Source: Methylorubrum populi | Lineage (GTDB): Bacteria; Pseudomonadota; Alphaproteobacteria; Rhizobiales; Beijerinckiaceae | NCBI GenBank assembly: GCA_036946625.1 | Contig: JAQIIU010000003.1 | Span: 755,961 to 819,960, forward strand | Direction of reading: 5' to 3' | Length of the DNA stretch: 64,000 nt | Part shown: positions 25,352-31,561 of the stretch, one piece after another | Layout: each line of letters starts with the position of its first letter | Numbering within the stretch: the first letter of the stretch is position 1 | Program-made: the position numbers and the translations under genes | The notes under the pieces: model-generated | What the model was told of the DNA's origin: nothing | The model's database searches: none | Seen by the model: the letters and a program-made list of their open reading frames with translations, nothing else

Positions 25352-25582
25352 TCACGGGCAAGCTCCTGCTTCGGCGGGAGCGGCCGGTGCTTTCGGGACG
25401 AGATCGGCAGCGCGGACCTCGCCGGCCGTCACCGCCTCGATGCGGGCGGTGACACGGACCGACGGACCGCGTTCGCGGAACCGGAGCTTGCGGACGGTGC
25501 CGGCGGAAACACCTCCGATTCGGGCAGCCATCTCCTCGTCGGAGACGAGTTCGCGGCGCATCCAGGCTTTGAGTGAGACCAC
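25352..25582 (-). CDS. small HTH regulator (Cro/YdaS-like)
   Basis: 76 residues from GTG 25582; ATG 25561 is an alternative. The segment LKAWMRRELVSDEEMAARIGGVSAGTVRKLRFRERGPSVRVTARIEAVT is a compact phage-type HTH that normally controls early genes. It diverges from the 25569-25829 gene with the two starts overlapping, so any operator must lie within coding sequence. The Ala/Pro-rich C-terminus is short and disordered. Confidence 0.65.
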   Translation of the reverse strand: MVSLKAWMRRELVSDEEMAARIGGVSAGTVRKLRFRERGPSVRVTARIEAVTAGEVRAADLVPKAPAAPAEAGACP

Positions 25583-25829
25583 GGCGTCAGGTCTCCTCGC
25601 GCTTCAGGCGGCGGCGGAAGCGCCGCCCGACCTGCCGCCCGTGCGGCTGGCCGAGGCCCTGGCGGTCATGGCCGTCGACCTCGTCGGCGTGCTGCCAGGC
25701 CTCGACCGCGACGCGGTGCTGGAACGGCTCGCCAACCGCCTCGACGCGCACGGGCGCACGCCCGGCGGCACCGAGGCGGCGGCCTTGCTCGGCGCGGTCG
25801 GCCGCGCCCTGATCCGGCTGGGCGCGTGA
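25569..25829 (+). CDS. small hypothetical protein of the prophage
   Basis: 86 residues if started at TTG 25569 (in frame, LSETTASGLLALQAAAEAPP). The body is coherent: VRLAEALAVMAVDLVGVLPGLDRDAVLERLANRLDAHG, then GGTEAAALLGAVGRALIRLGA. It is helical with no known motif. The next gene follows 12 bp downstream in the same direction. The start is uncertain because no ATG or GTG with a good ribosome site is visible. Confidence 0.5.
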   Translation: MSETTASGLLALQAAAEAPPDLPPVRLAEALAVMAVDLVGVLPGLDRDAVLERLANRLDAHGRTPGGTEAAALLGAVGRALIRLGA

Positions 25830-25841
25830 GGGGAGGGCGGG

Positions 25842-26102
25842 ATGGCCGGGACCGTCGCGATGTTCACGATCGACCTCGAAGGCGTCGAGCGCGAGATCGA
25901 CATGAGCGAGCACGGGCCGTGCGAGACCTTCGAGGTGCGCTTCTCCTGCACCCGGACGGACTGCTCCGTGGAGGTGCGGGTGAGCTTCGACGCGAAGGAC
26001 GTGCCGACGCTGGAGGTCGTGCCGCGGGCCATGGCGGAGATGCGCCGGGCCTTCGCCGCGCTGGCGGAGCAGAGCGCGGGGTGGGGATCGGAGGCGACCT
26101 GA
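25842..26102 (+). CDS. hypothetical protein, 86 aa
   Basis: ATG 25842 with a GGGAGGGCGGG leader. FTIDLEGVEREIDMSEHGPCETFEVRFSCTRTDCSVEVRVSFDAKDVPTLEVVPRAMAEMRRAF is acidic with two close Cys residues and beta-rich character. No family recognised. It sits in the small-gene module between the HTH gene and the IS5 insertion. Confidence 0.55.
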   Translation: MAGTVAMFTIDLEGVEREIDMSEHGPCETFEVRFSCTRTDCSVEVRVSFDAKDVPTLEVVPRAMAEMRRAFAALAEQSAGWGSEAT

Positions 26103-26202
26103 GATTTGACGGGGACGGGCAGTCGCGGACCGGGCGTCGCGATGGACACCCGATCCGCGCCGCTCCAGCATCGGTGTCGCGACACGACCGATGGAGCCGA
26201 GT

Positions 26203-26538
26203 ATGAGGTTATGGCCCTGGCGAAAGCCGAAGAAGGCGCACCGCAAGTTTTTCAAGACGGAGTCGGAGCTGCTTCGCGCACTCGTCCAAGGACAGAACTC
26301 AGCAACCCGTGCGTTCATAATCGGATTGTTGCAGAACATGCTTGCGAACGATGCCATTTCCAAAGAGCAAGCAGCAGTCATACTGCGGCAAACAGCGGAA
26401 ATGACTCGCCTAAACAAATGGACAGGTCCGCTATCTGACATGATAGCTGACGCCTGGGACGAGATGGCAATCATGTTTGAACCCCAGGAACCGGGGCCAC
26501 CGCCAGCAGATCGAAAGATTCCGAGAATCGACGGCTGA
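26203..26538 (+). CDS. hypothetical protein, 111 aa
   Basis: ATG 26203 has GGAG at the right distance; ATG 26191 is possible. The N-terminus is basic (RLWPWRKPKKAHRKFF), followed by helices (ESELLRALVQGQNSATRAFIIGLLQNMLAND, ISKEQAAVILRQTAEMTRLN) and a Pro-rich tail. It is less GC-rich than its neighbours. Unknown function. Its 3' end overlaps the opposite-strand gene at 26471 by 68 bp. Confidence 0.55.
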   Translation: MRLWPWRKPKKAHRKFFKTESELLRALVQGQNSATRAFIIGLLQNMLANDAISKEQAAVILRQTAEMTRLNKWTGPLSDMIADAWDEMAIMFEPQEPGPPPADRKIPRIDG

Positions 26539-26677
26539 TTTCTTCCAACGCTTGCCGCTGCTCAGGTGAGAGGTGGATGGATCCCGAGGAGTGCCGCAGA
26601 CACAAATGGTCGGCGATCCGCGTGTCGATCCGCCGGTCCAGCCAGCGCAGGAAGGGGGAGAGGATGCGCGCGATCAT
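26471..26677 (-). CDS. hypothetical protein, 68 aa
   Basis: ATG 26677 reads IARILSPFLRWLDRRIDTRIADHLCLRHSSGSIHLSPEQRQALEEISRRF. It has an amphipathic N-terminus and a coherent C-terminal helix. The IS5-family element at 26745 lies 68 bp upstream, so its native promoter may be lost. It overlaps the convergent gene tail. Weak but plausible. Confidence 0.4.
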   Translation of the reverse strand: MIARILSPFLRWLDRRIDTRIADHLCLRHSSGSIHLSPEQRQALEEISRRFSESFDLLAVAPVPGVQT

Positions 26678-26767
26678 GCGGCGGCTCCCGTGCACGAGGT
26701 GGAACGGAAGTATTCAGCGCTGGTGCCGACAAATCGCTGCACTGAGAGCCTGTTTGAGAACTCTGTT

Positions 26768-27596
26768 TCATGCGGGATTGTTGAGTGCGTTGGCAGCCAC
26801 GAGGCAGGCGACGCAGGCCAGGCGACCGGTGGCGACATCGAGGCGACCGGCGCGCTCGCGCAGCAAGCCGCCCCAGTGGCTGAGCCAGCCGAAGGTCCGC
26901 TCCACGACCCAGCGTCGCTCCAGCACGACGAAGCCCCTCTGATCCGGGTCCTTCTCGACGACGTGGTGGCGCATGCCGTGGAGGTTGCACCACTCCCGGC
27001 AGCGCTCGGCCGTGAAGGCGCCATCGAGGATGGAAGGCGCCATCGAGGATGGCCAGACGCAGGCTGGGCCATGGCTCCTTGCCGTCATTGAGGGCCGGCA
27101 GCGTGTCGCGATCCTGCCCGTTGGCCGGCACGACGGCGAGCGCCAGGACGTGTCCTTCGGCATCCACCAGCGCCACGCGTTTGCGGCCGACCAGCTTCTT
27201 GGCGCCATCGTAGCCGCGCGGTCCGCGCACCCCGAGGCACTTGATGCTTTGCGTGTCGATGATGGCCAGCCGTGGTTCTGGTCGACGCCCACAGCGCCGC
27301 CGCTGTCGGCGCGCCAGAGCGCGCATCAGGCTCTCGAACAGCCCCTTCTCGATCCAGCGCCGGAACCAGCCGTAGACCGTGCGCCAGGGCGGAAAGCCAG
27401 CCGGCAGCGCCCGCCACCCTCCGCCCGTCCGCAGGTGCCAGGCGATCCCCGCCAGCGCCCGGCGCACGGGCGTCGCATCCTGACGGCTGGGCGGATCGGC
27501 TCGTTCCAAGAAGCGAGCCACCTCGTCCAAGCCTGCTTGCAGCACCATGTCCTTCAGACGCGCCTCATGACGCGTCCGATGTCGGTCCGTCCACAT
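26768..27596 (-). pseudogene. IS5-family transposase, frameshifted by a 19-bp tandem duplication
   Basis: Starts at ATG 27596 (WTDRHRTRHEARLKDMVL). N-terminal DUF4096-like region (RRALAGIAWHLRTGGGWRALPAGFPPWRTVYGWFRRW), then RLAIIDTQSIKCLGVRGPRGYDGAKKLVGRKRVALVDAEG (first Asp) and SLRLAILDGAF. Here an exact 19-bp repeat (27015-27033 and 27034-27052) shifts the frame by one. The continuation AERCREWCNLHGMRHHVVEK, GFVVLERRWVVERTFGWL (Glu) to ANALNNPA lies in another frame. Removing one repeat copy would restore a normal protein. Confidence 0.85.
27015..27052. repeat. exact tandem duplication of 19 bp inside the IS5 transposase
   Basis: The unit AAGGCGCCATCGAGGATGG occurs twice in direct succession (27015-27033, 27034-27052). 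Its length (6 codons plus 1) explains the transposase frameshift. It looks like a recent slippage or repair event. Confidence 0.9.
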
Positions 27597-27716
27597 CTGC
27601 TCTCCACTCCGCCCCGCCAGGCGGAATGCGTGTTGACACACGAGACAGATGGGGACAGCCGGCGGAGGAGCTCAAACAGGCTCTAAATGGCGGGGCCGGG
27701 GGTGAAGGAGGTTTCG

Positions 27717-28214
27717 ATGCCAGATATTGCTGCCATCTCGGGTCTGCTGTCCTCGCTGAAGGCCAGCACCGACATCACCAAGGCGATGCTCGGACTCCGC
27801 GATGCCAACCTCGTTCGGGACAAGGCCGTCGAGTTGACGACTGAAATCATGTCCGCCCAAGCCAGCGCCATGGCGGCCCAAGCAGCGCAGGCGGAGTTGA
27901 CCGAGCGCGTCCGTGATCTGGAGAAGCAGATAACAACCCTTGAGAACTGGAACCAAGAGAAGGACCGGTACGAACTCACCGAGGTCGCTGCGGGCGTCCT
28001 CGCCTACTCGACAAGGCCAGGAATGGAGAATGGCGAACCGCCGCACAAGATTTGCTCTAACTGCTACCAGCATTGCCGCAAGTCTCTGCTTCAGCCCGAA
28101 ATAAGAAATCCGGGTCGGGTGCGCATGCTCATCTGCCAATCTTGCAATGCAGAGCTGATCGTTACCGACATGCGCGACATGGAACATATGAAGCCGTCGA
28201 GAACGAGAGTCTAA
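27717..28214 (+). CDS. hypothetical protein with C-terminal zinc ribbon
   Basis: 165 residues from ATG 27717, preceded by GGAGG. N-terminal helices (AAISGLLSSLKASTDITKAMLGLRDANLVRDKAVELTTEIMSAQ), a coiled coil (ELTERVRDLEKQITTLENWNQEKDRYEL), then a C-terminal treble-clef-like pair ICSNCYQHC...LICQSCNAELIV. The CxxC pairs suggest Zn binding. The fold is common among prophage accessory proteins of unknown role. The gene begins just 33 bp beyond the IS5 end, so its promoter may be disrupted. Confidence 0.75.
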   Translation: MPDIAAISGLLSSLKASTDITKAMLGLRDANLVRDKAVELTTEIMSAQASAMAAQAAQAELTERVRDLEKQITTLENWNQEKDRYELTEVAAGVLAYSTRPGMENGEPPHKICSNCYQHCRKSLLQPEIRNPGRVRMLICQSCNAELIVTDMRDMEHMKPSRTRV

Positions 28215-28273
28215 GGCGGTCTCAAGCTCGCATATCGGCTGATGCCCGCGCATCATGGAGGGTGAGGCGGGCA

Positions 28274-28525
28274 TTAGAGGCGGGCCTCAATCGTTTCGGT
28301 GCAGGCTTGGCAGGGTGGGCTCGGCGCATGTGCCTCTATCAGCCCGTGATCGGCGAATGGAGGCGGGTTCATTCGAGCGGCGGCATCAAGAAGAGACGGC
28401 CAATACTTCACCGGGATTGAGCCGCGCCGATGCATTGAGGCTGCGTGCTCGGTTGTAACGCCGATGATGCGGCCCACTGCGGCAGGCCCCTCAAGCGCCT
28501 CGAATATGTATGAGACCGTGGCCAT
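28274..28525 (-). CDS. Cro-like HTH repressor of the prophage switch
   Basis: 83 residues from ATG 28525. FEALEGPAAVGRIIGVTTEHAASMHRRGSIPVKYWPSLLDAA matches the YdaS/Cro-like pattern (gGpxavAxxlGvxxxxvxxWrxRgxIPxxxWpxLl). Divergent from the CI-like gene at 28597, with a 71-bp control region holding two TGTACG operators. One operator lies 8 bp from this start. It would act as the lytic-side repressor of a lambda-like switch. Confidence 0.72.
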   Translation of the reverse strand: MATVSYIFEALEGPAAVGRIIGVTTEHAASMHRRGSIPVKYWPSLLDAAARMNPPPFADHGLIEAHAPSPPCQACTETIEARL

Positions 28526-28532
28526 GAAGGTT

Positions 28533-28574
28533 CTGTACGTTTTGTGATGACCACAGTCAAGGCGAAACGTACAG
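28533..28574. promoter_or_regulatory. operator pair O1/O2 between the Cro-like and CI-like genes
   Basis: Two inverted copies of a TGTACGTTT motif: CTGTACGTTTTGTG at 28533-28546 on the top strand, and CGAAACGTACAG at 28563-28574 (reading CTGTACGTTTCG on the bottom strand). Together they form a 42-bp dyad in the divergent spacer. The same motif recurs at 29254-29293, so it is likely the binding site of the CI-like and/or Cro-like protein. Confidence 0.65.
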
Positions 28575-28596
28575 CGCGGTATGCTAGGAGCGGGGG

Positions 28597-29253
28597 ATGC
28601 CGAAACGCGAGCCTTTCCAACGCCTCACCGATCTCAGGCGACAAAGCGGGTACGCCAGTGCCAGCGATGCAGCGCGAGCCTTTGGATGGAATGAGAATAC
28701 TTACCGCAGCCACGAAAATGGGGAGCGCGGCATTAGAAGAGATGTCGCCTTCAAATACGCCCAGGCATTCACCACAACTGCAAACTACATACTGTTTGGA
28801 GAAAGCCCATCAAATCATTACGAAAGGAAATTCTCAAACAACATACCGCTGGTTGGGAATGTTGAGGGCACAGACAAGGTATATTATTTTTCTGATTATT
28901 TCGATAGGCACATAGTAGAAATTTTTGCTTACACAAACCTAGAGGTTAGCGACGAATTTATCTGCTTCTCGGTAAGTGAAAGCACGTCCATCGCAGGGAT
29001 TATCCCAGGTAGTCTTATAGTAACACTTAAAGATAAGTCTGATATAGAAGAGTCTAATGGGAAATTTTGCCTAATTTATACATCTGAGAGCAATCATTCT
29101 AGTTACTTGGCGCGCATTTCTCCAGCCGACGACAATCGAGTGATCGTGATTACGCCGACAGGAGAGTTGAGACGCATTTGCCCTGCCATGATTCTGCAGG
29201 TCATATTCATTGTCCCGCCAGGACAATGGCACGCTCAAGAGCGGGTCAAGTAG
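28597..29253 (+). CDS. CI-like phage repressor (HTH plus S24/LexA-like C-terminal domain)
   Basis: 218 residues from ATG 28597, after GGGGG. HTH_3 at residues 8-60 (GYASASDAARAFGWNENTYRSHENGERGIRRDVAFKYAQAF), linker, then a LexA-like beta-rich domain (ISLIV-type strands: GIIPGSLIVTLKDKSD, GKFCLIYT, SYLARISPADDNRVIVITP). The usual catalytic GDSM Ser and the Lys of S24 peptidases are not evident (VSESTSIAG; YLARI), so self-cleavage may be lost. The 3' two-thirds is strikingly AT-rich against its surroundings, a sign of separate origin. Confidence 0.8.
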   Translation: MPKREPFQRLTDLRRQSGYASASDAARAFGWNENTYRSHENGERGIRRDVAFKYAQAFTTTANYILFGESPSNHYERKFSNNIPLVGNVEGTDKVYYFSDYFDRHIVEIFAYTNLEVSDEFICFSVSESTSIAGIIPGSLIVTLKDKSDIEESNGKFCLIYTSESNHSSYLARISPADDNRVIVITPTGELRRICPAMILQVIFIVPPGQWHAQERVK

Positions 29254-29293
29254 CTGTACGTTTCGTGTTGACACGCCAGCACATTTCGTACAG
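29254..29293. promoter_or_regulatory. operator pair O3/O4 with embedded TTGACA promoter after the CI-like gene
   Basis: CTGTACGTTTCGTG at 29254-29267 and, inverted, CACATTTCGTACAG at 29280-29293 (CTGTACGAAATGTG on the bottom strand) begin at the CI stop codon. TTGACA (29268-29273) lies between them, with a possible -10 TACAGT at 29289-29294 (15-bp spacing). This looks like a repressor-controlled rightward promoter. No obvious intact gene follows on that strand. Confidence 0.55.
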
Positions 29294-29409
29294 TTTTTGT
29301 CTGTCGCCCCCCGCGATGGAACCGCGCCGTGCCCATCACCCTCACGCCCTTCACACCCGCTGCCGGCCCGCGATGCGCGGCTGAGGCGGGGTGTGCGTGG
29401 GGCGGCGCG

Positions 29410-30000
29410 TCAGGTACGAGGGCGCTGCCACCATCTCAGGCCGTCGCTCGCCTTGCCGACACGTTCAGCCCGCTCCGCCCGGGTGAGGGGCTCGAAGCTC
29501 TCCCAGCTCGACAGGTTGCGGGTCCAGCTCTCCCATCTTGGGATGTCGATCAGGCTGGACTCATCGAGGCCGTACTCTCGTGCTCGGCGCGCAGCATTCC
29601 AGGCGATGGCTTCCAGCACGTGCAGCGTCGGCGGCTCGTCGGACCAGATCGCAGCCCACTTCTTCGTAATCTTCGCGAGGCGACGCTCGCTCGGCGGCTC
29701 GCCTCGGGCTTCCATGATCTCGGCCAGCACGCCGCAGAACCGACGTTTCAGCGATGTGTGATCGTTGGCCTTCTCACTGAAGCCGGCCACGAGTTGCAGC
29801 GCGCCGATACCGGCGAGGAGTATACCGACCATGACACCCGCCATCGTCTTATCCCCACCGGTTGCCGTCGTGATGGCACCGGCACCCAGCAGCACGACCA
29901 AAAAGTCGAGCCAGCGGCGGCAGAGATCGAGGAAACGTGCCCGTGCCTCGTGGTAGCGGATGGCACGCAGCACATGACCTTCGATGTCGTCGAGCCTCAG
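29410..30000 (-). CDS. SLATT-like two-transmembrane protein
   Basis: About 190 residues. The start is unclear: CTG at 30000 overlaps the TGA of the upstream mini-gene, and GTG 29973 is an alternative. Layout: an amphipathic helix (VLRAIRYHEARARFLDLCRRW), TM1 (LDFLVVLLGAGAITTATG), TM2 (AGVMVGILLAGIGALQLVAGF), then SEKANDHTSLKRRFCGVLAEIMEARGEPPSERRLAKITKKWAAIWSDEPPTLHVLEAIAWNAA. Two TMs followed by F-S-E-x-A-x-x-H and a helical cytosolic tail match SLATT domains, membrane effectors of nucleotide-second-messenger and related conflict systems. No cyclase or SLOG gene is adjacent, so function is inference. Confidence 0.6.
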   Translation of the reverse strand: MRLDDIEGHVLRAIRYHEARARFLDLCRRWLDFLVVLLGAGAITTATGGDKTMAGVMVGILLAGIGALQLVAGFSEKANDHTSLKRRFCGVLAEIMEARGEPPSERRLAKITKKWAAIWSDEPPTLHVLEAIAWNAARRAREYGLDESSLIDIPRWESWTRNLSSWESFEPLTRAERAERVGKASDGLRWWQRPRT

Positions 30001-30134
30001 CGGTCCTTTGGCTTCGGTTGCGGTTTTTGTGAGGTCGGTTTCATCGGCGGCTTCGGTGGCATAGGTCGTGGCCCGAGGGCCAAGTCCCCCACGATGATCC
30101 GGCGATCCGGCGTCGGCTTGTCCTTCTCCTTCAT
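29997..30134 (-). CDS. 45-aa Pro/Lys-rich mini-protein
   Basis: ATG 30134 with TAGGAGG just upstream (overlapping the stop of the preceding gene). KEKDKPTPDRRIIVGDLALG is followed by a Pro/Lys repeat tail (PMPPKPPMKPTSQKPQPKPKDR). The excellent ribosome site and the tight spacing on both sides support it as real. It probably couples translation to the SLATT-like gene. Highly disordered and cationic; role unknown. Confidence 0.55.
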   Translation of the reverse strand: MKEKDKPTPDRRIIVGDLALGPRPMPPKPPMKPTSQKPQPKPKDR

Positions 30135-30143
30135 GCTCGCCTC

Positions 30144-30299
30144 CTACCTTGGCTTCGGAGGACGCGGGCCGAACGGTGACCTGATCCCGCCGTCCCCCGG
30201 CCCCGGTCTCGGCTCCGGGCGCGGTGGTGGAGGCGGAGGTGGCGGCGGGCTCGGCGGCCTCGGGCCGTTGCTCATCGCCCATGTCGTCTGCCTTTCCAT
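30144..30299 (-). CDS. 51-aa polyproline mini-protein
   Basis: ATG 30299 (GGAG upstream) or ATG 30275. The core is nine consecutive Pro residues followed by RPEPRPGPGDGGIRSPFGPRPPKPR, ending in TAG 10 nt before the next mini-gene. Prolines in both frames reflect the low-complexity GGC/GCC tract. The conserved-looking arrangement with the next two genes suggests an operon of two Pro-rich peptides and a membrane protein. Confidence 0.45.
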   Translation of the reverse strand: MERQTTWAMSNGPRPPSPPPPPPPPPRPEPRPGPGDGGIRSPFGPRPPKPR

Positions 30300-30476
30300 T
30301 CGTGATCTCCGATCGGTGCCGTCGATTGGGGGTTGCGAGGCACGCGTCGGTCGAGACCCGGCGCGTGCCACCTCACCTTCGCATCGAGTGGTGCGTCGGA
30401 GCCATCGTGCAACCTCAGCCTTCAACAGGACAGGGGAAGCGGCACGATCGCACAGTCACGATGGTGTGGGCGTCGC

Positions 30477-30827
30477 TCACCCCCGCGAGCCGGCCTTCTC
30501 CCGCTCGACCGCTTCGAGCAGCACGGCGTCGATCCTGGTCTGCCAGCCCGGCCCGCCGGCGCGGAAATGCGCCAGCACGGTCGGCAAGAGCCGCAGCGAC
30601 ACGGGCTCCTTGGCGTCGGGCTTGGCCGGGCGCCCGCGCCGCACCAGCTTGCCGCCCACGAGGAAGTCGGCCCGGTCCATCATCGCGTCGGTGAGCTTGG
30701 GCAGTTCCTCGTATTCCTCGGCCGTGACGACGTGCGCGTCGACCTTGGCGAGGTCGCTCTTATATTTCCGCCGCGTCGAAGCCGGGGGGGCGTAGCGAAC
30801 CTGTTCGCGGTCATTGGCCTTCCTCAT
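30477..30827 (-). CDS. BrnA-family antitoxin-like protein
   Basis: 116 residues. YEELPKLTDAMMDRADFLVGGKLVRRGRPAKPDAKEPVSLRLLPTVLAHFRAGGPGWQTRIDAVLLEAVE is the BrnA signature: WTDxM...RGRP...KxxVSLRLxxxVLxxFrxxGpGWQtRIn, an RHH-type DNA-binding antitoxin. No BrnT toxin is adjacent; a HicA toxin gene ends 21 bp upstream. It may be an orphan autoregulator or a second antitoxin in a HicBA-BrnA operon. Confidence 0.75.
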   Translation of the reverse strand: MRKANDREQVRYAPPASTRRKYKSDLAKVDAHVVTAEEYEELPKLTDAMMDRADFLVGGKLVRRGRPAKPDAKEPVSLRLLPTVLAHFRAGGPGWQTRIDAVLLEAVEREKAGSRG

Positions 30828-30848
30828 CGTGAAGACGTGGCGATCCGC

Positions 30849-31046
30849 TCAGAACGCCTTCGGCAGGCCAGCGTCCTTCAGGATGGCGTTGGCGGTATGA
30901 ACCTTCACCGTGTTGCGCGGCACGGTGAAGTGGCGTTGCGTGATCGGGCTGCGCCAGATCTCGTGAGAGCCCTTGCCCGTGCGAACGAAGGTGCAGCCGG
31001 CGTTCCGGAGCAGGCGAGCCAGCTCCGGATAGAGGTTCGATCCCAT
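30849..31046 (-). CDS. hicA: HicA-family mRNA interferase toxin
   Basis: 65 residues, usual HicA length. The dsRBD-like fold is seen in LYPELARLLRNAGCTFVRTGKGSHEIWRSPITQRHFTVPRNTVKVHTANAILKDAGL. The catalytic His lies in GKGSHEIW. ATG 31046 directly follows the TGA of the antitoxin gene (TGAATG), so translation is coupled. Antitoxin-first order is opposite to classic hicAB. Confidence 0.85.
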   Translation of the reverse strand: MGSNLYPELARLLRNAGCTFVRTGKGSHEIWRSPITQRHFTVPRNTVKVHTANAILKDAGLPKAF

Positions 31047-31295
31047 TCAGGCGGCGTGCTCGCGCTTCGCCATGACGAGATGCTGGACGCAGACCGGGAT
31101 GTCGGGGAGCGCGTCGGTCTGCGCATCCTCGGGCAGGTTGGCGGCAACGAGGTCAGGAGCGAGATCCTCGATGATTTCGACCAACTCGTCGAGCGTCCGA
31201 GCCTCGGCGTGCAGGCCCGGCAAATCGGAGGCGTGCACGTACCAAACGTGCGCCGCCTCGTCGTGACACACGGTCACCGTGAACTGCGTGGTCAT
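31047..31295 (-). CDS. hicB: HicB/DUF1902-type antitoxin
   Basis: 82 residues from ATG 31295. QFTVTVCHDEAAHVWYVHASDLPGLHAEARTLDELVEIIEDLAPDLVA has the HicB partial-RNase-H-like fold of DUF1902 proteins (xWxAxSxDlPGLxaexxTxdEL). No C-terminal DNA-binding domain is present, so autoregulation may rely on the BrnA-like protein downstream (inference). First gene of the leftward trio. Confidence 0.8.
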   Translation of the reverse strand: MTTQFTVTVCHDEAAHVWYVHASDLPGLHAEARTLDELVEIIEDLAPDLVAANLPEDAQTDALPDIPVCVQHLVMAKREHAA

Positions 31296-31561
31296 GGCTC
31301 CTCTCCGCGCAGGGGAGAAGGCATTGAAAACATCGGTCATGACCGGAGAGTTAAGCCCCTGTGGATAGTCCGGCAAGCGGGCTTGCCGCCGTACCAAAAA
31401 TTTGCCGGCCAACATGGCCTCGCGAGCTTTCCGGTCGGCGCCCGCCGTTCCGGCCTGAGGACGGCCATGCCCTGAGCACGCCGCCCTGAACGCAAGCGGC
31501 CCCCGCCGGTCTGGAACACCGGCGGAGGCCATAGCCCCACCCCACACATCGGATAAATGCC

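Larger units (their letters stand above)
26745..27684 (-). mobile_element. IS5-family insertion sequence
   Basis: About 940 bp bounded by a perfect 14-bp inverted repeat: AGAGCCTGTTTGAG at 26745-26758 and its reverse complement at 27671-27684. The transposase fills the element in leftward orientation. No unambiguous target duplication: TGA on the left and TAA on the right are similar but not identical. It sits inside the prophage small-gene module, separating 26677 from 27717. Confidence 0.85.

Noticed and set aside
30190..30260. Polyglycine/polyproline tract as a separate repeat element
   Set aside because: It is simply the coding sequence of the Pro-rich mini-gene, read as poly-Gly on the other strand.
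29329..30795. 488-codon + strand frame over the SLATT/BrnA region
   Set aside because: It opposes several leftward genes with recognisable domains and good ribosome sites; it is an antisense shadow with Gly-rich tracts.
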